A DNA stretch of 64,000 nucleotides from Marinomonas phaeophyticola (GTDB lineage Bacteria > Pseudomonadota > Gammaproteobacteria > Pseudomonadales > Marinomonadaceae), in NCBI RefSeq assembly GCF_026966905.1, contig NZ_JAPUBN010000015.1, forward strand, positions 241,423-305,422, written 5' to 3'. The notes beneath the pieces were generated by a model that was given only the letters and a program-made list of their open reading frames with translations, was not told the DNA's origin and ran no database searches. Shown here in pieces: positions 55,268 through 64,000 of this stretch. Each line of letters opens with the position of its first letter. The first letter of the stretch is position 1. The translations under genes and the position numbers were made by a program.

Positions 55268-56497
55268 ATGAGAAATACCTCATTAGACAAAGATAAAATT
55301 AAAATTTTATTATTAGAAGGTGTTCATCAATCAGCAATTGATGCATTGAATGCAGCTGGTTATAGCAACATAGAATATTTTAAAACGGCATTAGCTGAAG
55401 ATGAGTTAATCGAAAAAATTTCGGAAGCCCACTTTATCGGTATCCGATCTCGAACTCAGCTGACTGAAAAAGTATTGAGCCATGCAAATAAATTAATGGC
55501 TGTTGGTTGCTTCTGTATAGGCACCAACCAAGTTAATTTAAACGCAGCAAGTGAAAGAGGCATAGTTGTATTTAATGCGCCTTTTTCTAATACACGTAGT
55601 GTTGCTGAGTTAGTAATAGGTCAACTAATTTTGCTTCTGCGCGGTATTCCTGAAAAAAATGCAATTTGCCATCGCGGTGGTTGGATGAAATCGGCCGTCG
55701 GCTCTTTTGAAACTCGTGGTAAACGTCTAGGGATTATTGGGTACGGTAGTATTGGTACTCAATTAAGTGTACTTGCTGAATCTTTGGGTATGGAAGTCTG
55801 CTTTTATGACATAGTAACTAAACTTCCTTTAGGTAATGCTAGCCAAGTAAAAAGTTTAACGGAACTTTTATCTACAAGTGATGTTATTAGTTTGCATGTT
55901 CCTGAAACGGCATCAACAAAAATGATGATCGATGTGAAAGAAATTGCGGCGATGAAAAAAGGCGCTATTTTTATCAATGCTTCTCGAGGTACGGTTGTTA
56001 ATTTAGATGCATTAGCCGAATCACTCAAGGCGGGTAATTTAAGTGGTGCTGCTATTGATGTATTTCCTGTTGAGCCTAAAGGTAATGCAGAAGAATTCAT
56101 TTCACCTTTGCGAGGGTTAGATAATGTTATTTTAACGCCTCATGTTGGTGGTAGTACTATGGAAGCGCAGGAAAATATCGGTGTTGAAGTGGCTGAAAAA
56201 TTGATTCAGTACTCTGATATCGGTACCACAACGGCTGCGGTGAATTTTCCGGAAGTGGCGTTACCTGCCCAAGATGGCTTTCATCGCCTATTGCATGTCC
56301 ATGAAAACCGCCCAGGCATTTTATCTAGTATCAATACTATTTTTTCCGAAAATGGAATTAATATAGCAAGCCAATATTTACGTACAACTGAGACTCTTGG
56401 TTATATGGTAATGGATGTTGCCTATGATACAAGTGAGCTTGCTTTGGAGAAAGTAAAAGAAGTTGAAGGCACGATTAAAGCAAGAGTTTTGTTCTAG
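55268..56497 (+). CDS. serA: D-3-phosphoglycerate dehydrogenase
   Basis: First enzyme of serine synthesis. 409 residues (E. coli has 410). NAD-binding GKRLGIIGYGSIGTQLSVLA, the catalytic region ISLHVPETAST, INASRGTVVNLDAL and LTPHVGGSTMEAQENI, and a C-terminal ACT domain (HENRPGILSSINTIFSENG) for serine feedback. Its divergent upstream region with the disordered-protein gene spans 218 bp. Confidence 0.96.
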   Translation: MRNTSLDKDKIKILLLEGVHQSAIDALNAAGYSNIEYFKTALAEDELIEKISEAHFIGIRSRTQLTEKVLSHANKLMAVGCFCIGTNQVNLNAASERGIVVFNAPFSNTRSVAELVIGQLILLLRGIPEKNAICHRGGWMKSAVGSFETRGKRLGIIGYGSIGTQLSVLAESLGMEVCFYDIVTKLPLGNASQVKSLTELLSTSDVISLHVPETASTKMMIDVKEIAAMKKGAIFINASRGTVVNLDALAESLKAGNLSGAAIDVFPVEPKGNAEEFISPLRGLDNVILTPHVGGSTMEAQENIGVEVAEKLIQYSDIGTTTAAVNFPEVALPAQDGFHRLLHVHENRPGILSSINTIFSENGINIASQYLRTTETLGYMVMDVAYDTSELALEKVKEVEGTIKARVLF

Positions 56498-56521
56498 TTT
56501 ATTCGTGCTTTTCAATGTATC

Positions 56522-56549
56522 AAAGGTCAGCTTATGCTGGCCTTTTTTA
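56522..56549 (+). terminator. Rho-independent terminator after serA
   Basis: AAAGGTCAGC (TTAT) GCTGGCCTTTTTTAT hairpin with T run, 24 bases after the serA stop. Confidence 0.9.
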
Positions 56550-56910
56550 TTCTATGATTATTGTAATTGATGGCCTGTCTGGGGTTTGATGTTAGTCTGA
56601 CTAATGTAAAATAGAGGTATATTAGGTATTCTGAATTTATTTGATATGAGACTTTAGGTTTCATATGAAATAACTTCTGCTTTCATTTGTCAATTTGCGT
56701 CATAAGTAAGACAAAAGCGACACTTTTTCTCAAAAGTCCCTTTCTAGCGAAAAAAAACTTCCAACTTACCTAAACTGTCATTATTTTGTATTAATTGATA
56801 CTTAGTATTAAGTATATAAATGAGTATAAATATGGTGCTTTTTCGGCATTATTACTTTCAAGTGCGTTTAATCTTGTATTTCAGTGTGATTTTATTATAG
56901 GAATAAGAAC
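56550..56910 (+). promoter_or_regulatory. Upstream region of polyamine-type transporter with two palindromes
   Basis: There is no gene here. ATATGAGAC (56644-56652) and GTTTCATAT (56658-56666) form a near-perfect inverted repeat around TTTAG. ATACTTA (56798-56804) and TAAGTAT (56809-56815) form a second one, overlapping AT-rich DNA with TATATA that could be a -10 region. AGGAATAAGA precedes the ATG. These are candidate operators; no regulator gene is adjacent. Confidence 0.4.
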
Positions 56911-58023
56911 ATGACACTTTCCCGTAGACAATTTTTAAAAGGTGCGTCAGTTGCAGGTGTAACAGCTGCTTCTACATTTTCAATCAATAAAGCTGTAGCG
57001 GCAAATAAAGAGTTACGTATTTATGCGTGGGCAGGCTACATCACGGATGAAATGTTGCAAGACTTTAAAGCAAAAACTGGTATTAATGCGACATTTACTC
57101 CTTATGGTACAAATGATGAGTTGATGAACTCATTACGAGCAACCGATGGTACTGGTTTCGATATTATCATGCCAACTGTAGATCGAGTGCCTGGGTATGT
57201 TGATTTTGACTTGGTTCAGCCACTAGATACGTCTCGAATTAATTGGGATGGATGCTTAGACAGTGCTATATCAGGTTCTGAAGTCGGTGGTCTGGTTAAC
57301 GGTAAGCGTTACTTTGCTCCATCTGATTGGGGAACAGAAGCCATTGCATACCATAAAGAATATGCCAAAGTGGATCGTTCTAATTTAAGTTATGGTGACT
57401 TATGGAATCCAGAGCATGCTGATGGTGTTACGGTTCGTGGGCACTCTGCTTTGGTGGGTATTGGTTTATGGCTAGAAAATATGGGTAAACTGCCTTATCC
57501 AATGCTTGAGTCATACAAGAATGAAAAAGCGATGCGTGCTAACTTTGATGTTATCCTAAAAACAGCATCAGAGCATAAGGGTATGATTGCTCAGTTCTGG
57601 TCAACAGAAAATGAAGCTCAAGGTGCGTTCCGTACAAATGGTGCGGTTATTGGGCAAACTTGGGATAGCACAGCATTCAAGCTACAATCCGAAGGTGAGC
57701 CTATTGCCTATGGCGCGCCAAAAGAAGGTGCATTAGCTTGGATGGAAGGTTTTGTTATGCCGAAAAATGCCAATAATGTTGACTCTGTATATGAGTTTAT
57801 TAATTGGTACTACACACCTGAAGCTGGCGCGATGTTCGTTAAAGCAACAGGGTATAACTCAACGGCAAAAGGCGCGGATGCTCTATTGCCAGAAGCAACG
57901 AAAGCCTTCTTCCAAAATTCATACACATCTGATGAATTAAAAAATCTATGGTGGTGGCCAATACAAGAACCTTGGTATGTGGCGCTTCGTAACGAGTATC
58001 AAGATCGTTATTTGTCAGCATAA
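56911..58023 (+). CDS. Polyamine-type ABC transporter, periplasmic binding protein (PotD/PotF family), Tat-exported
   Basis: 370 residues. The N-terminus has a twin-arginine signal (SRRQFLKG, residues 4-11, then a hydrophobic segment and AVAA cleavage site), unlike E. coli PotD, which uses Sec. The mature part begins ELRIYAWAGYITDEMLQDF, typical of PotD/PotF. The first gene of a binding protein-ATPase-permease-permease set for spermidine, putrescine or a related substrate; exact specificity is unclear. A hairpin separates it from the ATPase gene. Confidence 0.88.
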   Translation: MTLSRRQFLKGASVAGVTAASTFSINKAVAANKELRIYAWAGYITDEMLQDFKAKTGINATFTPYGTNDELMNSLRATDGTGFDIIMPTVDRVPGYVDFDLVQPLDTSRINWDGCLDSAISGSEVGGLVNGKRYFAPSDWGTEAIAYHKEYAKVDRSNLSYGDLWNPEHADGVTVRGHSALVGIGLWLENMGKLPYPMLESYKNEKAMRANFDVILKTASEHKGMIAQFWSTENEAQGAFRTNGAVIGQTWDSTAFKLQSEGEPIAYGAPKEGALAWMEGFVMPKNANNVDSVYEFINWYYTPEAGAMFVKATGYNSTAKGADALLPEATKAFFQNSYTSDELKNLWWWPIQEPWYVALRNEYQDRYLSA

Positions 58024-58033
58024 ATTTTTTCTA

Positions 58034-58076
58034 AAAAGGCTTCTATCTGCATATTAATGCGGGTGGAAGCTTTTTT
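58034..58076 (+). terminator. Hairpin between binding protein and ATPase genes (probable attenuator)
   Basis: AAAGGCTTC...TGCAT / ATGCG...GAAGCTTTTTT imperfect stem with T run, 10 bases past the stop. It probably reduces, without abolishing, expression of the membrane components. Confidence 0.75.
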
Positions 58077-58117
58077 GCGTCATAAACCTATAGAACTATA
58101 AAGATTAGAGAATTTTA

Positions 58118-59200
58118 ATGGATAGCAGTGTTCATCTAGATAACGTAGTAATGAAGTTTGGTGATTTTACCGCAATACAACAATCGGATTTAAAAATAGA
58201 ATCTGGAGAGTTTTTTAGTTTTCTGGGACCTTCAGGTTGTGGGAAAACAACAATCCTTAATATGATTAGTGGTTTTCTTGATCCGACAGAAGGGGCGGTA
58301 AAAATTGGTGGGGAGGACATGCGAGGCGTTCCTGCCAATAAACGGCCAACATCAATGATTTTTCAGAATTTAGCCTTATTCCCTTTGATGACGGTTGCTG
58401 AAAATATCGAATTCGGTCTTGAAGTGCGTGGTGTTAATAAGCGTGATCGTAAAAAAGCATCAGATAGGTTGCTTGAGTTGGTGGCGTTACCTGATAGTGC
58501 GGATAAGCAAGTTTCTGCTTTATCTGGTGGGCAAAAGCAGCGAATTGCGATTGCTAGAGCCTTGGCTGTTGAGCCACGAGTGCTGCTTTTAGATGAACCT
58601 CTTTCGGCTTTGGATTTAAAATTACGCCAACATATGCGTACAGAGCTAAAAGAAATTCAACGAAAAACAGGAATCACTTTTATCTATATTACCCATGATC
58701 AGGGGGAAGCGTTGACTATGTCTGATCGTGTGGCAGTTATGTCCGCAGGTCAAATTCAACAGGTAGCAGATCCAATTACATTATATCGAGAACCCGTGAC
58801 CGATTTCGTGGCTTCTTTTGTCGGCGAAAATAATGCCTTTAAAGGTTCGATTCAAGACATTAATGGTTCTGAAATTGTTGTAGATTGCGGCCCTTTGGGG
58901 AAACTGGTTGGTAAAGGTGTAGGGGCATTAACTAAAGGTCAAGAAGCTACTTTATTTATTCGTCCTGAGCATATAAGTCTTATTCCAGTAGTTGAAGGCA
59001 ACTCTTTTGATGTCACCATAAAAGAGATCAATTTTGAGGGAGCTTATTTAACTTTGAATGCTGAAACTACCTATGGACATAGTTTGGCAGTACAAATTGG
59101 TTCTGATCAATACTCTTCAAATATGACCCCAGGTGCTCATATTTCTCTGTCGTATCATAATAAAGATGCGGTAGTTATTTCTGGAGGAGAAAATGTTTAA
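58118..59200 (+). CDS. Polyamine-type ABC transporter ATP-binding protein (PotA-like)
   Basis: 360 residues. Walker A GPSGCGKTT, Q-loop SMIFQNLALFP, signature LSGGQKQRIAIARAL, Walker B VLLLDEPLSALD, H-loop ITHDQGEALTMSDR and a C-terminal TOBE domain (FIRPEHISLIP) are all present. The stop overlaps the start of the first permease by 8 bases, with GGAGGAGA inside the end of this gene serving the permease. Confidence 0.92.
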   Translation: MDSSVHLDNVVMKFGDFTAIQQSDLKIESGEFFSFLGPSGCGKTTILNMISGFLDPTEGAVKIGGEDMRGVPANKRPTSMIFQNLALFPLMTVAENIEFGLEVRGVNKRDRKKASDRLLELVALPDSADKQVSALSGGQKQRIAIARALAVEPRVLLLDEPLSALDLKLRQHMRTELKEIQRKTGITFIYITHDQGEALTMSDRVAVMSAGQIQQVADPITLYREPVTDFVASFVGENNAFKGSIQDINGSEIVVDCGPLGKLVGKGVGALTKGQEATLFIRPEHISLIPVVEGNSFDVTIKEINFEGAYLTLNAETTYGHSLAVQIGSDQYSSNMTPGAHISLSYHNKDAVVISGGENV

Positions 59201-60080
59201 GCAATTAAAGGCTCGTTTTGGTGGAGGGTTAGCGATAGCGATTCTTTCCATTATTGCTGTATGGCTAATTGCTTTAGTTATTTTGCCTCAGTTATTAATG
59301 GTGGACTATTCTTTACGACCAAATTTACTGCCGAGTGAGCTAGGAGGAGAAAAAGATACGTATTCACTCATTAACTATGAAACCTTATTTGCCAATAAAA
59401 TACATTTAACGATATTTTTGAAGACGATTTGGTCTAGTGTGTTAGTGACGTTATTGACGCTTTGTGTGAGTTACCCTTTAGCTTTCTATCTCGCGAAGGT
59501 GGCAACGCCTGGGCAAGCGGCATTGTGTATACTTTTATTGATTATTCCTTTCTGGATTAATGAAATTCTAAGAACATTTTCTTGGTATATTATTCTAGCT
59601 TATAAGGGGCCGCTCAATTCCTTGTTACTGGCGCTAGGCTTGATTGATCGTCCTATGCGATTCATGACTGGAGATGGGGCTGTGATGTTGGGCATGGTTT
59701 ATGCTTATATCTTGTTTATGATATTCCCTATCTATAATGCCATCGAAAATCTAGATATGAACCAAATTAAAGCCGCTCGAAGTCTTGGTGCGGGCTGGAT
59801 TCGAACTCATTACCGAATCATTATACCTCATGCGAAACCAGGTATTGCAACGGGTTGTATTATGACCTTCATGCTTGCTGCTGGGAGTTATGCTGTGCCC
59901 GCTCTTTTAGGGTCTCCTGGAAGTCGCTGGTTTACGCAAATTATTTATAACTGGTTCTTTGAAGGCGGTAATTGGAACCAAGGTGCGGCATATGCTTTCT
60001 TACTACTATTAATTTGTATTGGTTTTATTGCACTGGTTATGCGTATCTTTAAAGTGGGCTTAGGAGACATCGCGCGATGA
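59193..60080 (+). CDS. Polyamine-type ABC transporter permease (PotB-like)
   Basis: 295 residues with six predicted membrane segments. The cytoplasmic docking loop AARSLGAGWIRTHYRIIIPH is the EAA-like motif. The N-terminal half includes VDYSLRPN, characteristic of PotB/PotH relatives. It overlaps the ATPase gene by 8 bases and the next permease by 4 (ATGA). Confidence 0.92.
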   Translation: MFKQLKARFGGGLAIAILSIIAVWLIALVILPQLLMVDYSLRPNLLPSELGGEKDTYSLINYETLFANKIHLTIFLKTIWSSVLVTLLTLCVSYPLAFYLAKVATPGQAALCILLLIIPFWINEILRTFSWYIILAYKGPLNSLLLALGLIDRPMRFMTGDGAVMLGMVYAYILFMIFPIYNAIENLDMNQIKAARSLGAGWIRTHYRIIIPHAKPGIATGCIMTFMLAAGSYAVPALLGSPGSRWFTQIIYNWFFEGGNWNQGAAYAFLLLLICIGFIALVMRIFKVGLGDIAR

Positions 60081-60886
60081 AATCTTCAACAATATTAACG
60101 TGGGGAATACGCTTCTATATTGGCGTCTTCTTCATATATCTATTTACCCCTCTCATTATTATGGGAGCGGCGACATTTAATGACAGTCGTTTTCCAACTG
60201 TTTCACCATGGAAAGGCTTCACATTAAAGTGGTTTGAAGCATTGGCACAAGATGGTGCGATGTGGGACGCATTGCTGACAAGTATTATTGTGGCTTTTGG
60301 TGTTCTGATTATTGCTGTCCCAATTGGTATTTGTTGTGCTTTATTTCTCTCTACTATTCAAGGTAAAGGGAAGACGTTTATCTATTCACTGATGATGTCA
60401 CCACTACTTACTCCTGGAGTAATAGTTGGTATCTCGACTTTGATTTTTTGGAAAGGATTGTCGGTGAGCGGAGGTATGCTACTTACTGTGATTGCACAAA
60501 CAACCTTTATCTCCGCCTATGTTATGTTAATGGTTCTAGCTCGCTTACAGAGGTTTGATCGCACATTGGAGCAGGCGGCAATGAGTCTAGGAGCAAACCA
60601 ATGGCAAACCTTTAGAAGGATTTTGTTGCCCTATTTGAAACCAGCTGTTATTTCTGCCGCTGTTATCGCATTCCTACAGTCGTTTGAAAATTATAATACG
60701 ACCTTGTTTGTGAAGGGGTACGATACAACCTTGACAGTATATATAGCATCAAAAGTAAGAACAGGTTTAACGCCATCGGTTAATGCTCTAGGATTGCTGA
60801 TGATTTTAATTACGGTTGTTGTTGCTATTATTTATGAGCGGAAGAGGCGTCAAGAAGAAGCGGCAAAAGTAAATGTCGATTCGTAA
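60077..60886 (+). CDS. Polyamine-type ABC transporter permease (PotC-like)
   Basis: 269 residues, six membrane segments, docking loop EQAAMSLGANQWQTFRRILLP. The segment FNDSRFPTVSPWKGFTLKWF near the start is typical of PotC/PotI. Last gene of the transporter operon, followed 15 bases later by a strong terminator. Confidence 0.92.
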   Translation: MKSSTILTWGIRFYIGVFFIYLFTPLIIMGAATFNDSRFPTVSPWKGFTLKWFEALAQDGAMWDALLTSIIVAFGVLIIAVPIGICCALFLSTIQGKGKTFIYSLMMSPLLTPGVIVGISTLIFWKGLSVSGGMLLTVIAQTTFISAYVMLMVLARLQRFDRTLEQAAMSLGANQWQTFRRILLPYLKPAVISAAVIAFLQSFENYNTTLFVKGYDTTLTVYIASKVRTGLTPSVNALGLLMILITVVVAIIYERKRRQEEAAKVNVDS

Positions 60887-60901
60887 TTGATTTCCTTCTT
60901 G

Positions 60902-60927
60902 AAAAAAAGCGCTTCGGCGCTTTTTTT
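60902..60927 (+). terminator. Terminator of the polyamine transporter operon
   Basis: AAAAAAAGCGC / GCGCTTTTTTT around a TTCG tetraloop, a very stable intrinsic terminator directly upstream of the rRNA promoter region. Confidence 0.93.
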
Positions 60928-61061
60928 GTGTCTGCTATTAGGGTGCTGGGTTTGTTTGTATGATTTTTGTTCGCTTATTGCTTTTCTATGTGTAAAAAAT
61001 AATCAAAAAAGCTTCTTTATCATTTTAATTACCCTTTTTTACAATAAATACCAAAAAAGGG

Positions 61062-61089
61062 TTGCACTAAATCTGTAGATCCTTAATAT
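61062..61089 (+). promoter_or_regulatory. Probable rRNA operon promoter
   Basis: TTGCAC (61062-61067), 16-base spacer, TAATAT (61084-61089), followed by a GC-rich discriminator (ACGCCCTCGC), as expected of a growth-rate-controlled stable RNA promoter. AT-rich DNA upstream (AAAAAAG, TTTTTTAC) could be an UP element. A boxA-like GCTCTTTAAAA lies at about 61190. Confidence 0.7.
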
Positions 61090-61206
61090 ACGCCCTCGCT
61101 GACACGGACAACCACTCAGAACAACGAGTAAGCGTCCAACAAGAAAAACAACACGGTTTGTTCTTCTTGTCTTATTTTAGTTAGCACGCTCTTTAAAATA
61201 GTTAAT

Positions 61207-61241
61207 CAGATAATTTGTGTGGGCGCTCGCTGGAGGCTTCG
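61207..61241 (+). other. 5' half of the 16S precursor processing stem
   Basis: This segment (CAGATAATTTGTGTG... to GGCTTCG) is complementary, with few mismatches, to 62920-62953 in the spacer (CGAAGC... to AATTATCTG). The pair flanks the 16S gene and forms the long duplex cut by RNase III. Confidence 0.8.
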
Positions 61242-61287
61242 AAAATATTTTGAAGTCTTACGAGAGTCCAAACACTTTCAATTTGTT

Positions 61288-61317
61288 CATGTTTGTTTGA
61301 TTTGTCAAACAAACATG
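61288..61317 (+). repeat. Perfect hairpin in the rRNA leader
   Basis: CATGTTTGTTTGA (61288-61300) and TCAAACAAACATG (61305-61317) pair perfectly over 13 bp around TTTG, 58 bases before the 16S 5' end. No T run follows, so it is not a terminator. It lies inside the processing stem loop and may help leader folding. Confidence 0.75.
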
Positions 61318-61374
61318 TAAGTTTAGTTAGAGTTAAATTTGAGTAAGCACGCTGATTTATCAGCAAAAGATCTT

Positions 61375-62912
<1,538 letters not shown>

Positions 62913-63305
62913 AACGATACGAAGCTCTGGTGAGCGTTCACACAAATTATCTGATGACTACTTTATAGCAGCAATTGTTCTAGGATAGAGTCCTAAGCAA
63001 GGGGTTGATGAAAGCGATTATGTGATGACCAGTCATCATAATGTTCGCGTTATTCATGAATGTCTGACTTAGTGCTTTGCACTAAACTTGCTCTTTAACA
63101 ATGTGACTTTTTGAAATAGACGATAATCAAGCGTCAAACCGGTGGAAAGCATCTTTCTCTTTATTGAGAATAACCTGGATGACTTTCTAAATCGTAAAAT
63201 CCAGTGATGACACAAAAGCATCGTTGGTATGTGATCTGAGTGTTGTTTTGATACTGACTTTTCTTTTAGAAAAGTGAGGGATTAAAAAACTACTTTGGGT
63301 TATAT
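62913..63305 (+). other. 16S-23S spacer without tRNA genes
   Basis: 393 bases. It contains the 3' half of the 16S processing stem (62920-62953), a boxA-like GCTCTTTAACAAT near 63091, and stems that process 23S. No tRNA-Ile, tRNA-Ala or tRNA-Glu sequence was found on inspection. A short hairpin TTTTCTTTTAGAAAA lies near 63259-63273. Confidence 0.8.
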
Positions 63306-64000
63306 GGTCAAGTGACCAAGCGTGCACGGTGGATGCCTTGGCAGTCAGAGGCGATGAAGGACGTGGTAATCTGCGATAAGGTTCGGGGAGTTGATAAACA
63401 AACTTTGATCCGAACATTTCCGAATGGGGAAACCCACCCGCTTGCGGGTATCATTAAGTGAATACATAGCTTAATGAGGCGAACTCGGGGAACTGAAACA
63501 TCTAAGTACCCGAAGGAAAAGAAATCAACCGAGATTCCCTAAGTAGCGGCGAGCGAAAGGGGATTAGCCCTTAAGTTGATTTGGTGTTAGTAGAACAAGC
63601 TGGAAAGCTTGGCCGTAGAGAGTGAAAGCCTCGTATACGAAAACACCTTTTCAATGAAAACGAGTAGGACGGGACACGTGGTATCCTGTCTGAACATGGG
63701 GGGACCATCCTCCAAGGCTAAATACTCCTGACTGACCGATAGTGTACCAGTACCGTGAGGGAAAGGCGAAAAGAACCCCGGCGAGGGGAGTGAAATAGAA
63801 CCTGAAACCGTGTACGTACAAGCAGTGGGAGCGGACTTAGTTCCGTGACTGCGTACCTTTTGTATAATGGGTCAACGACTTATTTTCAGTAGCAAGGTTA
63901 ACCATTTAGGGGAGCCGTAGAGAAATCGAGTCTTAATAGGGCGTTTAGTTGCTGGGAATAGACCCGAAACCGGGCGATCTATCCATGAGCAGGTTGAAGG
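63306..64000 (+). rRNA. rrl: 23S ribosomal RNA, 5' part (cut by window end)
   Basis: Begins GGTCAAGTGACCAAGCGTGC followed by ACGGTGGATGCCTTGGCAGT, the conserved 23S 5' end. About 695 bases are present before the window stops. The exact first base is estimated by comparison with the E. coli 5' end. Confidence 0.93.

Noticed and set aside
60887..61078. Open reading frame of 63 residues after the polyamine transporter operon
   Set aside because: It overlaps the strong terminator and the rRNA promoter region, has no family match that I recognise and a composition typical of AT-rich noncoding DNA.

Overview
The window looks like a chromosomal segment of a marine gammaproteobacterium of the Oceanospirillales, most probably Marinomonas or a close relative. 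This is inferred from the 16S rRNA sequence at the right end, the gene orders rsmD-M16/ftsY-ftsE-ftsX-rpoH and tkt-epd-pgk-fba, and moderate AT-rich DNA. No insertion sequence, prophage, integrase or CRISPR array was seen.

Left part (1-20 kb), catabolism and signalling: a 3'-partial 5-oxoprolinase set (pxpABC) followed by a D-glutamate-cyclase-like gene and a D-amino-acid aminotransferase, which together look like a D-amino-acid/D-glutamate salvage operon. Then come a chemoreceptor, an OmpR/EnvZ-type two-component pair, a divergent fructokinase, and a complete alpha-glucoside ABC operon (aglEFGK, alpha-glucosidase aglA, LacI regulator aglR), probably for sucrose or similar sugars.

17.8-31.4 kb, mostly minus strand: a DnaQ-like exonuclease with a cNMP/CBS/DUF294 regulator; a GDT1/UPF0016 manganese exporter preceded by a recognisable yybP-ykoY manganese riboswitch and a hairpin that hides its ribosome binding site; a frameshifted BCCT osmolyte transporter; hemW-rdgB-DUF4426-metW-metX; a second chemoreceptor; rsmD and a degenerate M16 protein.

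31.5-47.9 kb, core genes: ftsY, ftsE, ftsX (frameshifted at a G7 tract), rpoH, a TonB-like protein, gshB, an OmpA-TolC pair, rsmE, metK, tkt, epd, pgk, fba and tRNA-Leu(UAG).

47.9-53.3 kb is the most unusual part. It holds a divergent LuxP-like periplasmic protein and a LuxQ-like membrane protein whose phospho-acceptor histidine, ATP-binding motifs and receiver residues are missing or altered. The MTA/SAH nucleosidase gene mtnN and a predicted outer-membrane protein follow in the same direction. This looks like a quorum-sensing receptor pair turned into something else.

53.3-64 kb: trmA, a disordered small protein, serA, a polyamine-type ABC transporter (potDABC-like), then an rRNA operon with promoter, 16S gene, a spacer without tRNA genes, and the first ~695 bases of 23S.
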